Origin: Variovorax fucosicus
Lineage (GTDB): Bacteria; Pseudomonadota; Gammaproteobacteria; Burkholderiales; Burkholderiaceae_C
Direction: 5' to 3'
DNA: 64,000 nt
Assembly: GCF_030316825.1 (NCBI RefSeq)
Contig: NZ_JASZYU010000001.1
Span: 1,860,001 to 1,924,000 of the forward strand
Shown: piece by piece, positions 9,384 to 17,977 of the stretch
Position numbering within the stretch: the first letter of the stretch is position 1
Layout of the letters: every line of letters starts with the position of its first letter
Notes under the pieces: generated by a model
Databases searched by the model: none
The model's input: the letters and a program-made list of their open reading frames with translations, nothing else
What the model was told of the DNA's origin: nothing
Position numbers and translations under genes: made by a program

Positions 9384-10586
9384 ATGGTTGGAATCGAAGA
9401 CATCAGCAGGGCCGCACAGCGCCTGCGCGGGCAATTGCTCGATACGCCGTGCGTGGAATCGCGCACGCTATCGGACATCGTCGGCGCGCAGGTGTTCCTC
9501 AAGTTCGAAAACTTGCAGTTCACCGCGTCGTTCAAGGAGCGTGGCGCCTGCAACAAACTGGTCGAATTGACCGAGGGCACGCCTCCGCGCGGCGTGGTGG
9601 CAATGTCGGCCGGCAACCACGCGCAGGGCGTGGCCTATCACGCACAACGGCTGGGCCTGCGCGCGCTGATCGTGATGCCGCGCTTCACGCCCGGCGTGAA
9701 GATCGAGCGCACCCGCGGCTTCGGCGCCGAGGTGGTGCTGCATGGCGACACGCTCGACGCCGCGCGCGCCCATGCGTTCGAGCTGGCCGAGCGCGAGGGC
9801 CTGGCCTTCGTGCACCCCTACGACGACGAGGCCATCATCGCGGGCCAGGGCACGGTCGCGCTCGAGATGCTCGATGCGGTGCCTGATCTGGACATGCTGG
9901 TGGTGTCGGTCGGCGGTGGCGGGCTCATCGCAGGCATGGCGATCGCGGCGCGGGCGCGCAGGCCGGGCATCGAGATCGTCGGCGTCCAGACCTCGCGCTT
10001 CCCGGCGATGGTCAATGCGGTGCAGGGCACGCACCATGTGCAGGGCAGCAGCACGATCGCCGAAGGCATTGCCGTCGGCACGCCGGGCAGGCTGACGCAG
10101 GAAATCATCAAGCGCCTGGTCGACGATCTGCTGCTGGTGGACGAGGGCGACATCGAGCAGGGCGTCCTGATGCTGCTCGAAATCGAAAAGACGCTGGTCG
10201 AGGGCGCGGGCGCGGCCGGCCTCGCGGCACTCCTGCGGCATCCGGAGCGCTTTCGCGGCAAGAAGGTCGGCCTGGTCCTGTCGGGCGGCAACATCGACCC
10301 GCTGCTGCTCGCGGCCATCATCGAGCGCGGCATGGTGCGGGCCGGACGGCTGGCCCGCGTGCGGGTCAGCGCCCGCGATGTGCCGGGTTCACTGGCCCAG
10401 ATCACGGCGACCGTGGCCGAAGCGGGCGCCAACATCGACGAGGTGCACCACCAGCGCGCCTTCACCATGCTGGCAGCCCAGAACGTCGATGTCGAACTGG
10501 TGCTGCAGACGCGCGGGCGGCCGCATCTGGCGGCGGTGCTCGGTGCCCTGCATGAGGCCGGCTTCGCCGCCGAGGAACAGCGATAG
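9384..10586 (+). CDS. ilvA: Threonine dehydratase with ACT domain
   Basis: This 400-residue PLP enzyme converts threonine to 2-oxobutanoate and ammonia. The PLP lysine is in SFKERGA near residue 54, the phosphate-binding glycine loop is SVGGGGLIAG, and the C-terminal 75 residues form one ACT domain (DVPGSLAQITATVAEAGANIDEV). Size and a single ACT domain match the TdcB-like/short IlvA class rather than the long IlvA with two regulatory domains. The ATG at 9384 was chosen because family homology begins just after it (IEDISRAA); upstream codons look non-coding. Confidence 0.9.
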   Translation: MVGIEDISRAAQRLRGQLLDTPCVESRTLSDIVGAQVFLKFENLQFTASFKERGACNKLVELTEGTPPRGVVAMSAGNHAQGVAYHAQRLGLRALIVMPRFTPGVKIERTRGFGAEVVLHGDTLDAARAHAFELAEREGLAFVHPYDDEAIIAGQGTVALEMLDAVPDLDMLVVSVGGGGLIAGMAIAARARRPGIEIVGVQTSRFPAMVNAVQGTHHVQGSSTIAEGIAVGTPGRLTQEIIKRLVDDLLLVDEGDIEQGVLMLLEIEKTLVEGAGAAGLAALLRHPERFRGKKVGLVLSGGNIDPLLLAAIIERGMVRAGRLARVRVSARDVPGSLAQITATVAEAGANIDEVHHQRAFTMLAAQNVDVELVLQTRGRPHLAAVLGALHEAGFAAEEQR

Positions 10587-10697
10587 GCCGACCGGCCAGT
10601 GCTCCCTGTCCTACGACCAACCGGGCTGACCCTTAGGCGCGGCCCGCGACCCCACCGGTAAAATAGCCGCCAGTTTCGAGAACCTGAGGTACTACTA

Positions 10698-10850
10698 ATG
10701 TCTACACCCACCCCTGTCGAGCCGGCCCACGGCGCCGCTGTCGAGAAAGACGCGGTCGAGTCAATCGTGCCGTTGATGCCGCTCGTGCTGCCGCTCGCCG
10801 GCGGCGTCCTGATGCTGTTGCTGGCATCGATCGCCGTCTACATGGCCTGA
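10698..10850 (+). CDS. Small single-TM membrane protein
   Basis: A 50-residue open frame with a good Shine-Dalgarno (GAGG, 9 bases before the ATG). The first half is polar and acidic (ending EKDAVES); the second half is one hydrophobic helix ([20 protein letters not shown]) reaching almost to the C-terminus. It lies alone between ilvA and pckG. Such small tail-anchored proteins are often missed in annotation. No function can be given; coding is supported by the ribosome site, frame and membrane helix. Confidence 0.6.
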   Translation: MSTPTPVEPAHGAAVEKDAVESIVPLMPLVLPLAGGVLMLLLASIAVYMA

Positions 10851-10909
10851 GCCCCTCGGCTGTGCGGGCCCCTGTGCGGGCCCGCCGGGCGCTCCTTCGA
10901 AACTCCGGC

Positions 10910-10923
10910 AGAAAACGTTTTCT
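10910..10923. promoter_or_regulatory. 14-bp perfect palindrome upstream of pckG
   Basis: AGAAAACGTTTTCT is perfectly symmetric with a central CG, the pattern of LacI/GalR-family operators. It lies 73 bp before the pckG start. A LacI-type regulator of PEP carboxykinase (PckR) is known in rhizobia, which makes a carbon-source operator reasonable, but no such regulator is in this window. Confidence 0.5.
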
Positions 10924-10958
10924 CCAACGGCCTTCGTGCGCATCGGCGCCGAGGTTCG

Positions 10959-10979
10959 TTTGAAAAGACGATTTTCAAA
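10959..10979 (+). promoter_or_regulatory. Inverted repeat in the pckG leader
   Basis: TTTGAAAA, five bases, TTTTCAAA: perfect 8-bp arms ending 4 bases before the CAGGAG ribosome site. In RNA this would be a weak AU-rich hairpin next to the ribosome site; in DNA it could be a second operator. Which role applies cannot be told from sequence. Confidence 0.4.
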
Positions 10980-10995
10980 ACCCAGGAGACTTCCG

Positions 10996-12846
10996 ATGAA
11001 CGCACCCGTGATGAAGGGCTTGAACCTTCAGGCACCCTCTTATGTCAAGAACGCGAAGCTGATCGCGTGGGTGGCCGATATGGCCGCACTCTGCAAACCC
11101 GACAACATCCATTGGTGCGACGGCAGCACCGAAGAGTACGACCGTCTCTGCCAGCAATTGGTGGACGCCGGCACCTTCAAGAAGCTCAACCCGGCCAAGC
11201 GGCCGAACTCCTACCTCGCGTCATCCGACCCGAGCGACGTGGCGCGCGTGGAAGACCGCACCTTCATCTGCGCTGAAAAGAAAGAAAACGCCGGCCCCAC
11301 CAACAACTGGATGGCACCGGCCGAGATGCGCGCCACGCTGCAGCCGCTGTTCGACGGCTGCATGAAGGGCCGCACGATGTACGTGGTGCCGTTCAGCATG
11401 GGCCCGCTCGGCTCGCCGATTGCCCACATCGGCATCGAGCTCTCCGACAGCGCCTACGTGGCGGTCAACATGAAGATCATGACGCGCATGGGCCGTGCCG
11501 TGCACGACGTGCTCGGTGTCGACGGCGACTTCGTGCCCTGCGTCCACACGGTCGGCGCGCCGCTCGAAGCCGGGCAGAAAGACGTGGCCTGGCCCTGCAA
11601 CAAGACCAAGTACATCGTCCACTACCCTGAAACGCGCGAGATCTGGAGCTACGGCTCGGGCTACGGCGGCAATGCGCTGCTCGGCAAGAAGTGCTTTGCG
11701 CTGCGCATCGCATCGAACATGGGCCGCGACGAAGGCTGGCTCGCCGAGCACATGCTGATCCTTGGCGTGACCAACCCCGAGGGCAAGAAGTACCACGTGG
11801 CTGCTGCGTTCCCGAGCGCCTGCGGCAAGACCAACTTCGCGATGCTGATTCCGCCGGCCGGCCTCGAAGGCTGGAAGGTCACCACCATCGGCGACGACAT
11901 CGCCTGGATCAAGCCGCAGGCCGACGGCCGCCTGCGCGCGATCAACCCCGAAGCCGGGTACTTCGGCGTGGCGCCCGGCACCAACGTGCAGACCAATCCG
12001 AACTGCATGGCCAGCATCGAGCGCGACACCATCTTCACCAACGTGGCGCTGACCGACGACGGCGACGTCTGGTGGGAAGGCATGGGCGACGCACCGGCCC
12101 ACGCGATCGATTGGCAGGGCAACGAATGGACGCCCGCCATCGCGAAGGAAACCGGCGCCAAGGCGGCACACCCGAACGCCCGCTTCACCGTCGCTGCCAC
12201 CAACAACCCGGCGCTCGACGAAGCCTGGGACGACCCGAAGGGCGTGGCGATCGACGCCTTCATCTTCGGTGGCCGCCGCTCGACCACCGTGCCGCTGGTG
12301 ACCGAAGCGCGCAGCTGGGTCGAAGGCGTCTACATGGCCGCCACGATGGGCTCGGAGACGACCGCCGCGGCCACCGGCCAGGCCGGCGTGGTGCGGCGCG
12401 ACCCGTTCGCGATGCTGCCGTTCATGGGCTACAACATGAGCGACTACTTCCAGCACTGGCTCGACCTCGGCAAGAAGCTCGACGCGTCGGGCGCGAAGCT
12501 GCCGAAGATCTACACCACCAACTGGTTCCGCAAGGGTGCCGATGGCAAGTTCGTCTGGCCGGGCTACGGCGAGAACATGCGCGTGCTCAAGTGGATGATC
12601 GAGCGCATCGAGCACAAGGCCGAGGGCACCGAGCACGTGTTCGGCGTGAGCCCGCGCTACCAGGATCTGAGCTGGAAGGGCCTCGACTTCAGCGCCGAGC
12701 AGTTCGACACCGTCACCAGCATCGACAAGTCGGCCTGGCGCGACGAGCTGAAATTGCACGAAGAGCTGTTCGCGCAGCTTGCGCACCACCTGCCGAAGGA
12801 ACTGCCGGCAACCAAGGCCGCGATCGAGGAGCGGCTGGAGGCCTGA
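10996..12846 (+). CDS. pckG: Phosphoenolpyruvate carboxykinase (GTP)
   Basis: This 616-residue cytosolic enzyme converts oxaloacetate and GTP to PEP, GDP and CO2, the first step of gluconeogenesis. The GTP-type kinase-1a loop with the hyper-reactive cysteine is seen as FPSACGKTN; the metal-binding and kinase-2 region GDDIAWIK and the motif [11 protein letters not shown] are also present. Length matches bacterial GTP-dependent PCKs. The ATG at 10996 has CAGGAG upstream; an in-frame extension 60 bases upstream lies in the palindrome-rich leader and is not used. A strong terminator follows. Confidence 0.97.
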   Translation: MNAPVMKGLNLQAPSYVKNAKLIAWVADMAALCKPDNIHWCDGSTEEYDRLCQQLVDAGTFKKLNPAKRPNSYLASSDPSDVARVEDRTFICAEKKENAGPTNNWMAPAEMRATLQPLFDGCMKGRTMYVVPFSMGPLGSPIAHIGIELSDSAYVAVNMKIMTRMGRAVHDVLGVDGDFVPCVHTVGAPLEAGQKDVAWPCNKTKYIVHYPETREIWSYGSGYGGNALLGKKCFALRIASNMGRDEGWLAEHMLILGVTNPEGKKYHVAAAFPSACGKTNFAMLIPPAGLEGWKVTTIGDDIAWIKPQADGRLRAINPEAGYFGVAPGTNVQTNPNCMASIERDTIFTNVALTDDGDVWWEGMGDAPAHAIDWQGNEWTPAIAKETGAKAAHPNARFTVAATNNPALDEAWDDPKGVAIDAFIFGGRRSTTVPLVTEARSWVEGVYMAATMGSETTAAATGQAGVVRRDPFAMLPFMGYNMSDYFQHWLDLGKKLDASGAKLPKIYTTNWFRKGADGKFVWPGYGENMRVLKWMIERIEHKAEGTEHVFGVSPRYQDLSWKGLDFSAEQFDTVTSIDKSAWRDELKLHEELFAQLAHHLPKELPATKAAIEERLEA

Positions 12847-12878
12847 GGCCTGCCCCGGCTCCCGGAGCCGACGCCATG

Positions 12879-12906
12879 AAAAAAGCCGCCCAAGGGCGGC
12901 TTTTTT
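12879..12906. terminator. Bidirectional rho-independent terminator
   Basis: A-tract, GCCGCCC, AA loop, GGGCGGC, T-tract: a 7-bp GC stem flanked by six A and six T, so it can end transcription from pckG on the plus strand and from the convergent membrane-protein gene on the minus strand. It is the clearest terminator in the window. Confidence 0.93.
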
Positions 12907-12923
12907 GCGGGAGCCGCGAGGGC

Positions 12924-13466
12924 TCAGTAGTAGCGCGAAGCGTTCAGGCGGCGCATGGCTTCGTACAGCGTGGGCACTTGCCCTTCTTCCGAACGCCTTG
13001 CCTTCAGCGCGGGCGCTGCGGGCTGGGTGCCGGCTGCCACTTCGGCATCCGAGTTGCGGCGCGAGATCGCGGCTTGCAGCTCCTGCATCACGCGCGGGTC
13101 GCTCTGGGCGGTGGCCAGGAAGCGGGCATCGGCGCGGGCGGCGGCACGGTTCTGGGCCGATTCACGGAACACCGCAGCAACGCGGGCGAAGCCGGCGCGG
13201 AAAATATCCGCGTAGAGCGCCAGGGCGGCGAACGCGAAGGCGCACAGCGCAACCCAAGCCGCCAGCACGCTGGCCTCGGTCCAGTTGGACACGAGCGTGT
13301 CGACGACCACCATCGCGGAGGCCAGCACGGCCACCAGCAACAGCAGAATCAGATGGCGCGAGCTGGCGCCGTTGCGGCGGACTTCGCTGAAGCGGCCGAA
13401 CAGGATCTCGGCGCGCTGCACGCCGGGATGGACTTGGGGTTGGTCAACGTGGACAAAACTGGTCAT
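12924..13466 (-). CDS. Two-TM membrane protein, unknown
   Basis: This 180-residue protein has two hydrophobic helices (LILLLLVAVLASAMVVV near residue 40 and an alanine-rich one near residue 68), then a long charged, helix-forming cytoplasmic tail (AQNRAAARADARFLA) and ends in RYY. The ATG at 13466 has GGAGG upstream at good spacing; a longer frame to 13562 lacks one. It is divergent from a LysR regulator, with a TAGGG/CCCTA repeat between them, and shares the terminator with pckG. I recognise no named family. Confidence 0.75.
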   Translation of the reverse strand: MTSFVHVDQPQVHPGVQRAEILFGRFSEVRRNGASSRHLILLLLVAVLASAMVVVDTLVSNWTEASVLAAWVALCAFAFAALALYADIFRAGFARVAAVFRESAQNRAAARADARFLATAQSDPRVMQELQAAISRRNSDAEVAAGTQPAAPALKARRSEEGQVPTLYEAMRRLNASRYY

Positions 13467-13513
13467 GGTGGATTCCTCCAAGGAACGAATGGCCGAAGCC
13501 GATGCAGTGATAT

Positions 13514-13527
13514 TAGGGGTTTCCCTA
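13514..13527. promoter_or_regulatory. TAGGG/CCCTA inverted repeat
   Basis: TAGGGGTTTCCCTA lies between the divergent membrane-protein and LysR genes. A near copy (AGGGTTTTCCCTA) occurs at 14788-14800 before the metallophosphoesterase gene. The recurrence in two promoter regions of unrelated genes suggests a shared promoter or regulator site rather than a gene-specific one. Confidence 0.45.
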
Positions 13528-13554
13528 GTGTTATTCCACTTTATCTTTCTGATG

Positions 13555-13578
13555 TTTATCATTCACCACGATGATAAA
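13555..13578. promoter_or_regulatory. Inverted repeat over the LysR start codon
   Basis: TTTATCAT, eight bases, ATGATAAA: perfect 8-bp arms, the right arm containing the ATG at 13571. LysR proteins usually bind interrupted dyads in the divergent promoter and repress themselves; a dyad on the start codon could act at DNA level or fold the mRNA over the start. Confidence 0.45.
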
Positions 13579-14560
13579 TGTCAACTTTCGCACGCTGGAT
13601 CTCAACCTGCTGCGCGTCTTCGACGAGGTAATGGCCGAGCGCAACCTCACCCGCGCGGCCCGCAACCTGTCGCTGACCCAGCCGGCGGTGAGCAATGCAC
13701 TGCGGAGGCTGCGCGACGTGCTGGGCGACGAACTGGTTCGCCGCTCGGGCGCGGGTGTCGAGCCCACGCCGCGCGCGCTGGCGCTCTGGCCCACCATCCG
13801 CGACGCGCTGCGGCACCTGCAGCACACGCTGGCACCCAGCGACTTCGACCCGGGCACAGCCGACACCAGCTTCGTGCTGGCGATGGCCGATGCCACCGCG
13901 GCCGAGCTGATCCCGGGCCTGGTGCAGATTGCCGAACGCGAGGCGCCCGGCATCTCGATCCGGGTGGTGCCGTTGACCACGCGCGACCCGCGCCAGTTGC
14001 TCGAGAGCGAGGGCGCTGACATGGCGGTCGGCTACTTTCCGGCGGTGCTGGCCAGCCTGACGGCGCGCGGCCAGTCGGGTGCCGCCGTGCCATTCGAGAC
14101 GCAGCGGCTCTATGTCGGCCAGTACGTGTGCGTGATGCGGCGCGACCATCCGCTCGCCGACCAGCCGCTGACGCTCGACGACTACTGCGCCGCGCGCCAT
14201 CTGCTCGTGAGTTTTTCGGGCCGGCCCTACGGCTTCGTCGATCAGACGCTCGGCACGCTCGGACGCGAGCGGCGCATCGTGGTGACGGTGAACCAGTTTT
14301 TCACGGCGGGCCGGGTGGTCGCCAATTCAGACCTGCTGACGGTGCTGCCGCGCCATTTCGTCAACGTGACCGGCATCGACGACCAGCTGGTGCTGCGCGA
14401 TTTGCCGTTCGACCAGCCACTGCTGCATGTCGACGCCGTCTGGCATCGCCGCGCCCAGCACGGTCATTCGCATGAATGGCTGCGGGATGCACTGGTGCGC
14501 TCCGCCGCGGTGGCGTTTGCGCGCTCGGTCATCGGGCAGAAGGTGCCCGAAGGGGGCTGA
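13571..14560 (+). CDS. LysR family regulator, NodD-like subgroup
   Basis: This 329-residue regulator has the LysR winged helix in residues 5-65 (RTLDLNLLRVFDEVMAERNLTRAA, QPAVSNALRRLR) and a type 2 periplasmic-binding fold after it. The LDLNLL opening and the overall pattern resemble the NodD/PcpR/LinR branch, which respond to small aromatic molecules. Divergent from the membrane-protein gene at 12924-13466, which is therefore the first candidate target. The effector cannot be inferred. Confidence 0.92.
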   Translation: MINVNFRTLDLNLLRVFDEVMAERNLTRAARNLSLTQPAVSNALRRLRDVLGDELVRRSGAGVEPTPRALALWPTIRDALRHLQHTLAPSDFDPGTADTSFVLAMADATAAELIPGLVQIAEREAPGISIRVVPLTTRDPRQLLESEGADMAVGYFPAVLASLTARGQSGAAVPFETQRLYVGQYVCVMRRDHPLADQPLTLDDYCAARHLLVSFSGRPYGFVDQTLGTLGRERRIVVTVNQFFTAGRVVANSDLLTVLPRHFVNVTGIDDQLVLRDLPFDQPLLHVDAVWHRRAQHGHSHEWLRDALVRSAAVAFARSVIGQKVPEGG

Positions 14561-14563
14561 AGC

Positions 14564-14737
14564 TCAGCGCACAACGCGCAGCCAGGCGCTCGCGGCTTCG
14601 CGCAGCTCGTGCGCGTGGTGCGGGTCGACGCCGGCACACGAATCGGCGCTTTCAAGCAGCGCGGCGGCCGGGCTCGAAGGCACAACGGCGGCGGGGGAAC
14701 GGAAAAAACCAATCAATTGACCAAACAACGAAAACAT
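14564..14737 (-). CDS. Possible small protein, unknown
   Basis: A 57-residue frame convergent with the LysR gene, 3 bp after its stop. It begins MFSLFGQLIGFFRSP with a short amphipathic or hydrophobic start and then an Ala/Ser-rich, His-containing tail. No clear ribosome site is seen, and coding is supported only by lack of an alternative gene and by a plausible N-terminus. It could equally be spurious. Confidence 0.35.
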   Translation of the reverse strand: MFSLFGQLIGFFRSPAAVVPSSPAAALLESADSCAGVDPHHAHELREAASAWLRVVR

Positions 14738-14787
14738 ACGGATGCACGGCCTTGGACCGTGCTGGTGTGGTGATGTACTCAAGGTTA

Positions 14788-14800
14788 AGGGTTTTCCCTA
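14788..14800. promoter_or_regulatory. AGGGTTTTCCCTA motif before phosphoesterase gene
   Basis: Near copy of the repeat at 13514-13527, about 60 bases before the phosphoesterase start. The two sites share TAGGG/CCCTA-type arms around a T-rich core. Confidence 0.45.
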
Positions 14801-14861
14801 GTCTTTCAAGCCCGACTTCATGCCCGATGCGCATGGGCACATTCCCCTAGACTGGCCCGCA

Positions 14862-15668
14862 ATGAAGCTGCAACTGCTATCCGACCTGCACCTCGAATCG
14901 CACCCCCGCTTCGTGCCGGAGCCTGCACCGGACGCCGATCTGCTGGTGCTGGCGGGCGACATCGGCTCCTACCAGAACGGATCGCGCCTGACCGACCCCG
15001 ACTTCGGCCTGGGCCGCTTCTCCCCGAAAAACGGCTGGCCGACGCCGGTGATCTATGTGCCCGGCAACCACGAGTACGACGGCGACGACTTCGACGCGGT
15101 GCACGCCCGGTTGCGCGACAGCTGCGACGCGCTCGGCATCCTCTGGCTGGAGCGCGAAACGCGGGTGATCGGCGGCATCCGCTTCATCGGCACCACGCTC
15201 TGGAGCGACTTCGACGCGCTGGTGGACCCGGCCGCCGGCATGACCGAGCAGCTCAAGGCCCGCGGCAAGGCGATGCGCGCGGCCAATTTCTACCTGGAGA
15301 AAGCGGCCACGGTGCGGGCCGGCCAGCCCTTCATGGCCGATGCATTGAGAGAGCACTCACTTACGTGCCAGGTATGGCTGCGCAATGCATTGGCCGAGCC
15401 TTACGATGGCACCACGGTGGCGATCACGCATTTTGCGCCGACCCTCGCGAGCGCCGACCCGCGCTACGGCCTGACGCCGGGCACCGCCGGTTTCTGCAAT
15501 TCGCTCGACGAACTGCTGCCGCTGGCCTCGCTCTGGCTGCATGGTCACCTGCACTGCGCGTTCGACTATGTGAAGGACGGCTGCCGCGTGGTCGCCAACC
15601 CGCTCGGCTACCGCAGCAAGGGCGAGCAGGAAAGCTTCAAGCCGACGCTGTGCGTCGAGGTGCGCTGA
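14862..15668 (+). CDS. Metallophosphoesterase, calcineurin-like
   Basis: This 268-residue protein has all metal-ligand blocks of the family: SDLHLE (residues 6-11), GDIGSYQN, PGNHEYD, THFAPT and GHLH near the C-terminus. It is predicted to be a cytosolic two-metal phosphoesterase; there is no signal peptide. The ATG at 14862 is chosen because the family motif starts five residues later. The substrate (nucleotide, phosphoprotein or other) is not indicated. Confidence 0.88.
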   Translation: MKLQLLSDLHLESHPRFVPEPAPDADLLVLAGDIGSYQNGSRLTDPDFGLGRFSPKNGWPTPVIYVPGNHEYDGDDFDAVHARLRDSCDALGILWLERETRVIGGIRFIGTTLWSDFDALVDPAAGMTEQLKARGKAMRAANFYLEKAATVRAGQPFMADALREHSLTCQVWLRNALAEPYDGTTVAITHFAPTLASADPRYGLTPGTAGFCNSLDELLPLASLWLHGHLHCAFDYVKDGCRVVANPLGYRSKGEQESFKPTLCVEVR

Positions 15669-15672
15669 AGGC

Positions 15673-16293
15673 TCAGCGCGCCGACAGCCCGGCGAAGCAG
15701 CTTTCGAGCACCATGTCGACGATTTGCGCGTCGCTGTACTTGTCGCCGGCCTTGAGGAACTCGAGCACCGGATCGCAGGCCCGCGCGAACAGCGTGTAGA
15801 GCACCGCGATGGCCGGCAGCTTGCTGCTCAGCGTGCCGTTGGCCTGCGCCGCCTTGATCCAGCCGCCGAGCGTGTCGCTCACGCCCATCAGGCGGTCGAT
15901 GTAGGCGCGGTTGGCCATCAGGGTGGTGCGCAGCGAGGAGCTCTGATGCGGCAGTGACGGCATTTCGCCGGCCAGTTGCACCTCCATGGCCCAGCGGGCC
16001 ACCGCCTTGAGCTGATCGAGCGGATCGCCGTCGGCCGGCAACGCGGCCATGAAATCCTGCGTCCGCTTCATGATCCGCACCATTGCGGCAGCGGCCAGGT
16101 CTTCCTTGCTCGGGAAATGCTTGTAGAGGCTGGCCTTGGCGATGCCCACGGCGGCGGCCACCTCGTCGACCGTCATCGCTTCGAAGCCCTTTTCGGCCAG
16201 CAACCGGTTGACGGCCTGGACGATCGCTTCCTCGCGGGCCACGAGCATCTGCTCCTTGAAAGACGGTTTGGGCGCAACGACGGCCGAGTTCAT
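15673..16293 (-). CDS. TetR family transcriptional regulator
   Basis: This 206-residue protein has a TetR HTH in residues 20-70 (AVNRLLAEKGFEAMTVDEVAAAVGIAKASLYKHFPSKEDL) and an all-helical ligand domain. It is convergent with the phosphoesterase gene. No divergent partner is present: the gene behind it is the PhoD gene in the same direction. Target unknown; it may act on distant genes such as an efflux or fatty acid operon. Confidence 0.9.
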   Translation of the reverse strand: MNSAVVAPKPSFKEQMLVAREEAIVQAVNRLLAEKGFEAMTVDEVAAAVGIAKASLYKHFPSKEDLAAAAMVRIMKRTQDFMAALPADGDPLDQLKAVARWAMEVQLAGEMPSLPHQSSSLRTTLMANRAYIDRLMGVSDTLGGWIKAAQANGTLSSKLPAIAVLYTLFARACDPVLEFLKAGDKYSDAQIVDMVLESCFAGLSAR

Positions 16294-16374
16294 GCCAGGA
16301 TTCTAGTCCCGCGCGTCACCGAACAGCCGACCCGCCTGTGAAGCTACTGCACAGTCTCGATCAGAACCCACGCG

Positions 16375-17934
16375 TCATGCTGACTCGACGCCCGCACGGC
16401 CGGCCTGCACCACAAAAGCGGCCTGCCGGGTGAACACCGCATCCACCGGCACTGGGTGCGGCGTGGCGCGCATCTCGCAGTGCAGCGCGTCCGGCGTCAC
16501 GTCGACCAGGGCCCAGCCGCGCTGGTCGCCGCGGGCATGCTTCACGTCCGGGTTGTCGCGCCGCAGGCGCGCCATCGCGGTCTTGCTGGCGCCGTGCGCA
16601 GTGACCGAGCCGCCGATGAACTCGCTTGCCACCACCGGCGAGGCGCTGTCGTTGGGCCCCACGCGCAGGTCGGCGGCCACATGGCGGTGCACGTCGCCGC
16701 CCAGCGAGACCACGTCGCGCACACCGGCGTCCACGATGCCCTGCAACAGGCGCTGGCGCGCCGCGGGGTAGCCGTCCCACGCGTCCGTCCAGGTGCTGCG
16801 GCCTGCGGGCGTCTCGATGCCGGTGGCGCTGACCTGCGTGGCCTGGCCCAGCAGCTTCCAGCGCCGCGACGAACCCGCCAGGCCCTGTGCAAGCCAGCGC
16901 TCCTGCTCGGCGCCCAGCATCGTGCGCGACGGGTCGGCGAGCTCGCTACAGCCGATCACCGAACGGCCCGCATCACGCTGCGGATCGGGGCAGGCGTGGT
17001 GGCTGCGGTACTGGCGCGAGTCGAGCGTCCACAACTCGGCCAGCCGGCCCCACTGGAAGCGGTCGTGGATGCGCATGGCCGGGCCTTCGGGCGCGATCGC
17101 CATCGGCATGTGCTCGAAGTAGGCGCGGTAGGCCGCAGCGCGCCGGCGCAGGAACCGCGCGGGATCGCTGTAGCCGGGATCGCGGTCGTCCGCGTAGTCG
17201 TTCACCACCTCGTGGTCGTCCAGCGTCACGATCCACGGGTGCGCCGCGTGCGCGGCCTGCAGGTCGGCATCGCGCTTGTAGAGCGCATGGCGCGCGCGGT
17301 ACTCGTCGAGCGTGTGCGGCACGGGGCTGCCGTGCTGGCGCGCGGTGTAGGCCGGGCTGCTGCCTTCGTAGATGTAGTCGCCGACGAACAGCACGAAGTC
17401 GATGTCCCGTGCGGCGATCTCGCGGTGCGCGGCGAAGAAGCCCTGCTCGTAATGCTGGCAGGACGCCAGCGCGAGCCGCAGCCGGCGCACGTCCGCTTCG
17501 GCCGCAGGCGCCGTGCGGGTGTGGCCCACAGGGCTCACCGCATTGCCGCAGGCAAACCGGTACCAGTAGTCGCGACCCGGCTGCAGCCCCTGCGCCAGCA
17601 CATGGACGCTGAAGCCGCGCGACGGCCAGGCCGTCGCTTCGCCTTGCTGCACCGGCTGGCGCAACGCGGCATCGCCGTAGATTTCATAGCGGACTGCGAA
17701 GGCCGCACGGTCGCCGGCGGCCGGTTCCTCCTGGAGTTCCGGGGCGGCCAGCCGTGTCCACAGCACCACGCTGTCGGGCCGCGGCTGGCCGCTTGCCACG
17801 CCGAGCGTGAACGGGTCGCTGGCCCAGCGCGGATCGTTGGCAGCGCGCGCACCGGTCGTGGCGCCCCAACTGCCCAGGGCAAGCCAGAGCGCGGCGCGGT
17901 GGAAGTCTCGGCGACGAAGCTGCATCGCGGCCAT
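16375..17934 (-). CDS. phoD: Alkaline phosphatase D family protein, Tat-exported
   Basis: This roughly 519-residue secreted phosphatase/phosphodiesterase has a twin-arginine signal (RRRDFHRAALWLALGSWG) and the PhoD N-terminal domain (SDPFTLGVASGQPRPDSVVLWTRLA). The metallophosphatase core shows FVGDYIYE, LDDHEVVNDY and GGDVHRH with the expected metal ligands. Two start codons are possible, 17934 and 17925; both leave the Tat signal intact. It is divergent from dadA by about 43 bp. No Pho box was recognised there. Confidence 0.9.
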   Translation of the reverse strand: MAAMQLRRRDFHRAALWLALGSWGATTGARAANDPRWASDPFTLGVASGQPRPDSVVLWTRLAAPELQEEPAAGDRAAFAVRYEIYGDAALRQPVQQGEATAWPSRGFSVHVLAQGLQPGRDYWYRFACGNAVSPVGHTRTAPAAEADVRRLRLALASCQHYEQGFFAAHREIAARDIDFVLFVGDYIYEGSSPAYTARQHGSPVPHTLDEYRARHALYKRDADLQAAHAAHPWIVTLDDHEVVNDYADDRDPGYSDPARFLRRRAAAYRAYFEHMPMAIAPEGPAMRIHDRFQWGRLAELWTLDSRQYRSHHACPDPQRDAGRSVIGCSELADPSRTMLGAEQERWLAQGLAGSSRRWKLLGQATQVSATGIETPAGRSTWTDAWDGYPAARQRLLQGIVDAGVRDVVSLGGDVHRHVAADLRVGPNDSASPVVASEFIGGSVTAHGASKTAMARLRRDNPDVKHARGDQRGWALVDVTPDALHCEMRATPHPVPVDAVFTRQAAFVVQAGRAGVESA

Positions 17935-17977
17935 TGTCCGTGCCCGGCGGCGTGCGCAAGTCTGCAACACTGACTGC

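Noticed and set aside
10633..10664. Promoter for the 50-residue gene (TTAGGC and TAAAAT)
   Set aside because: The spacer is 20 bp and the -35 match is poor; not strong enough to list.
16456..17973. Plus-strand frame opposite phoD
   Set aside because: Shadow frame; phoD on the other strand has intact metal-ligand motifs and a Tat signal.
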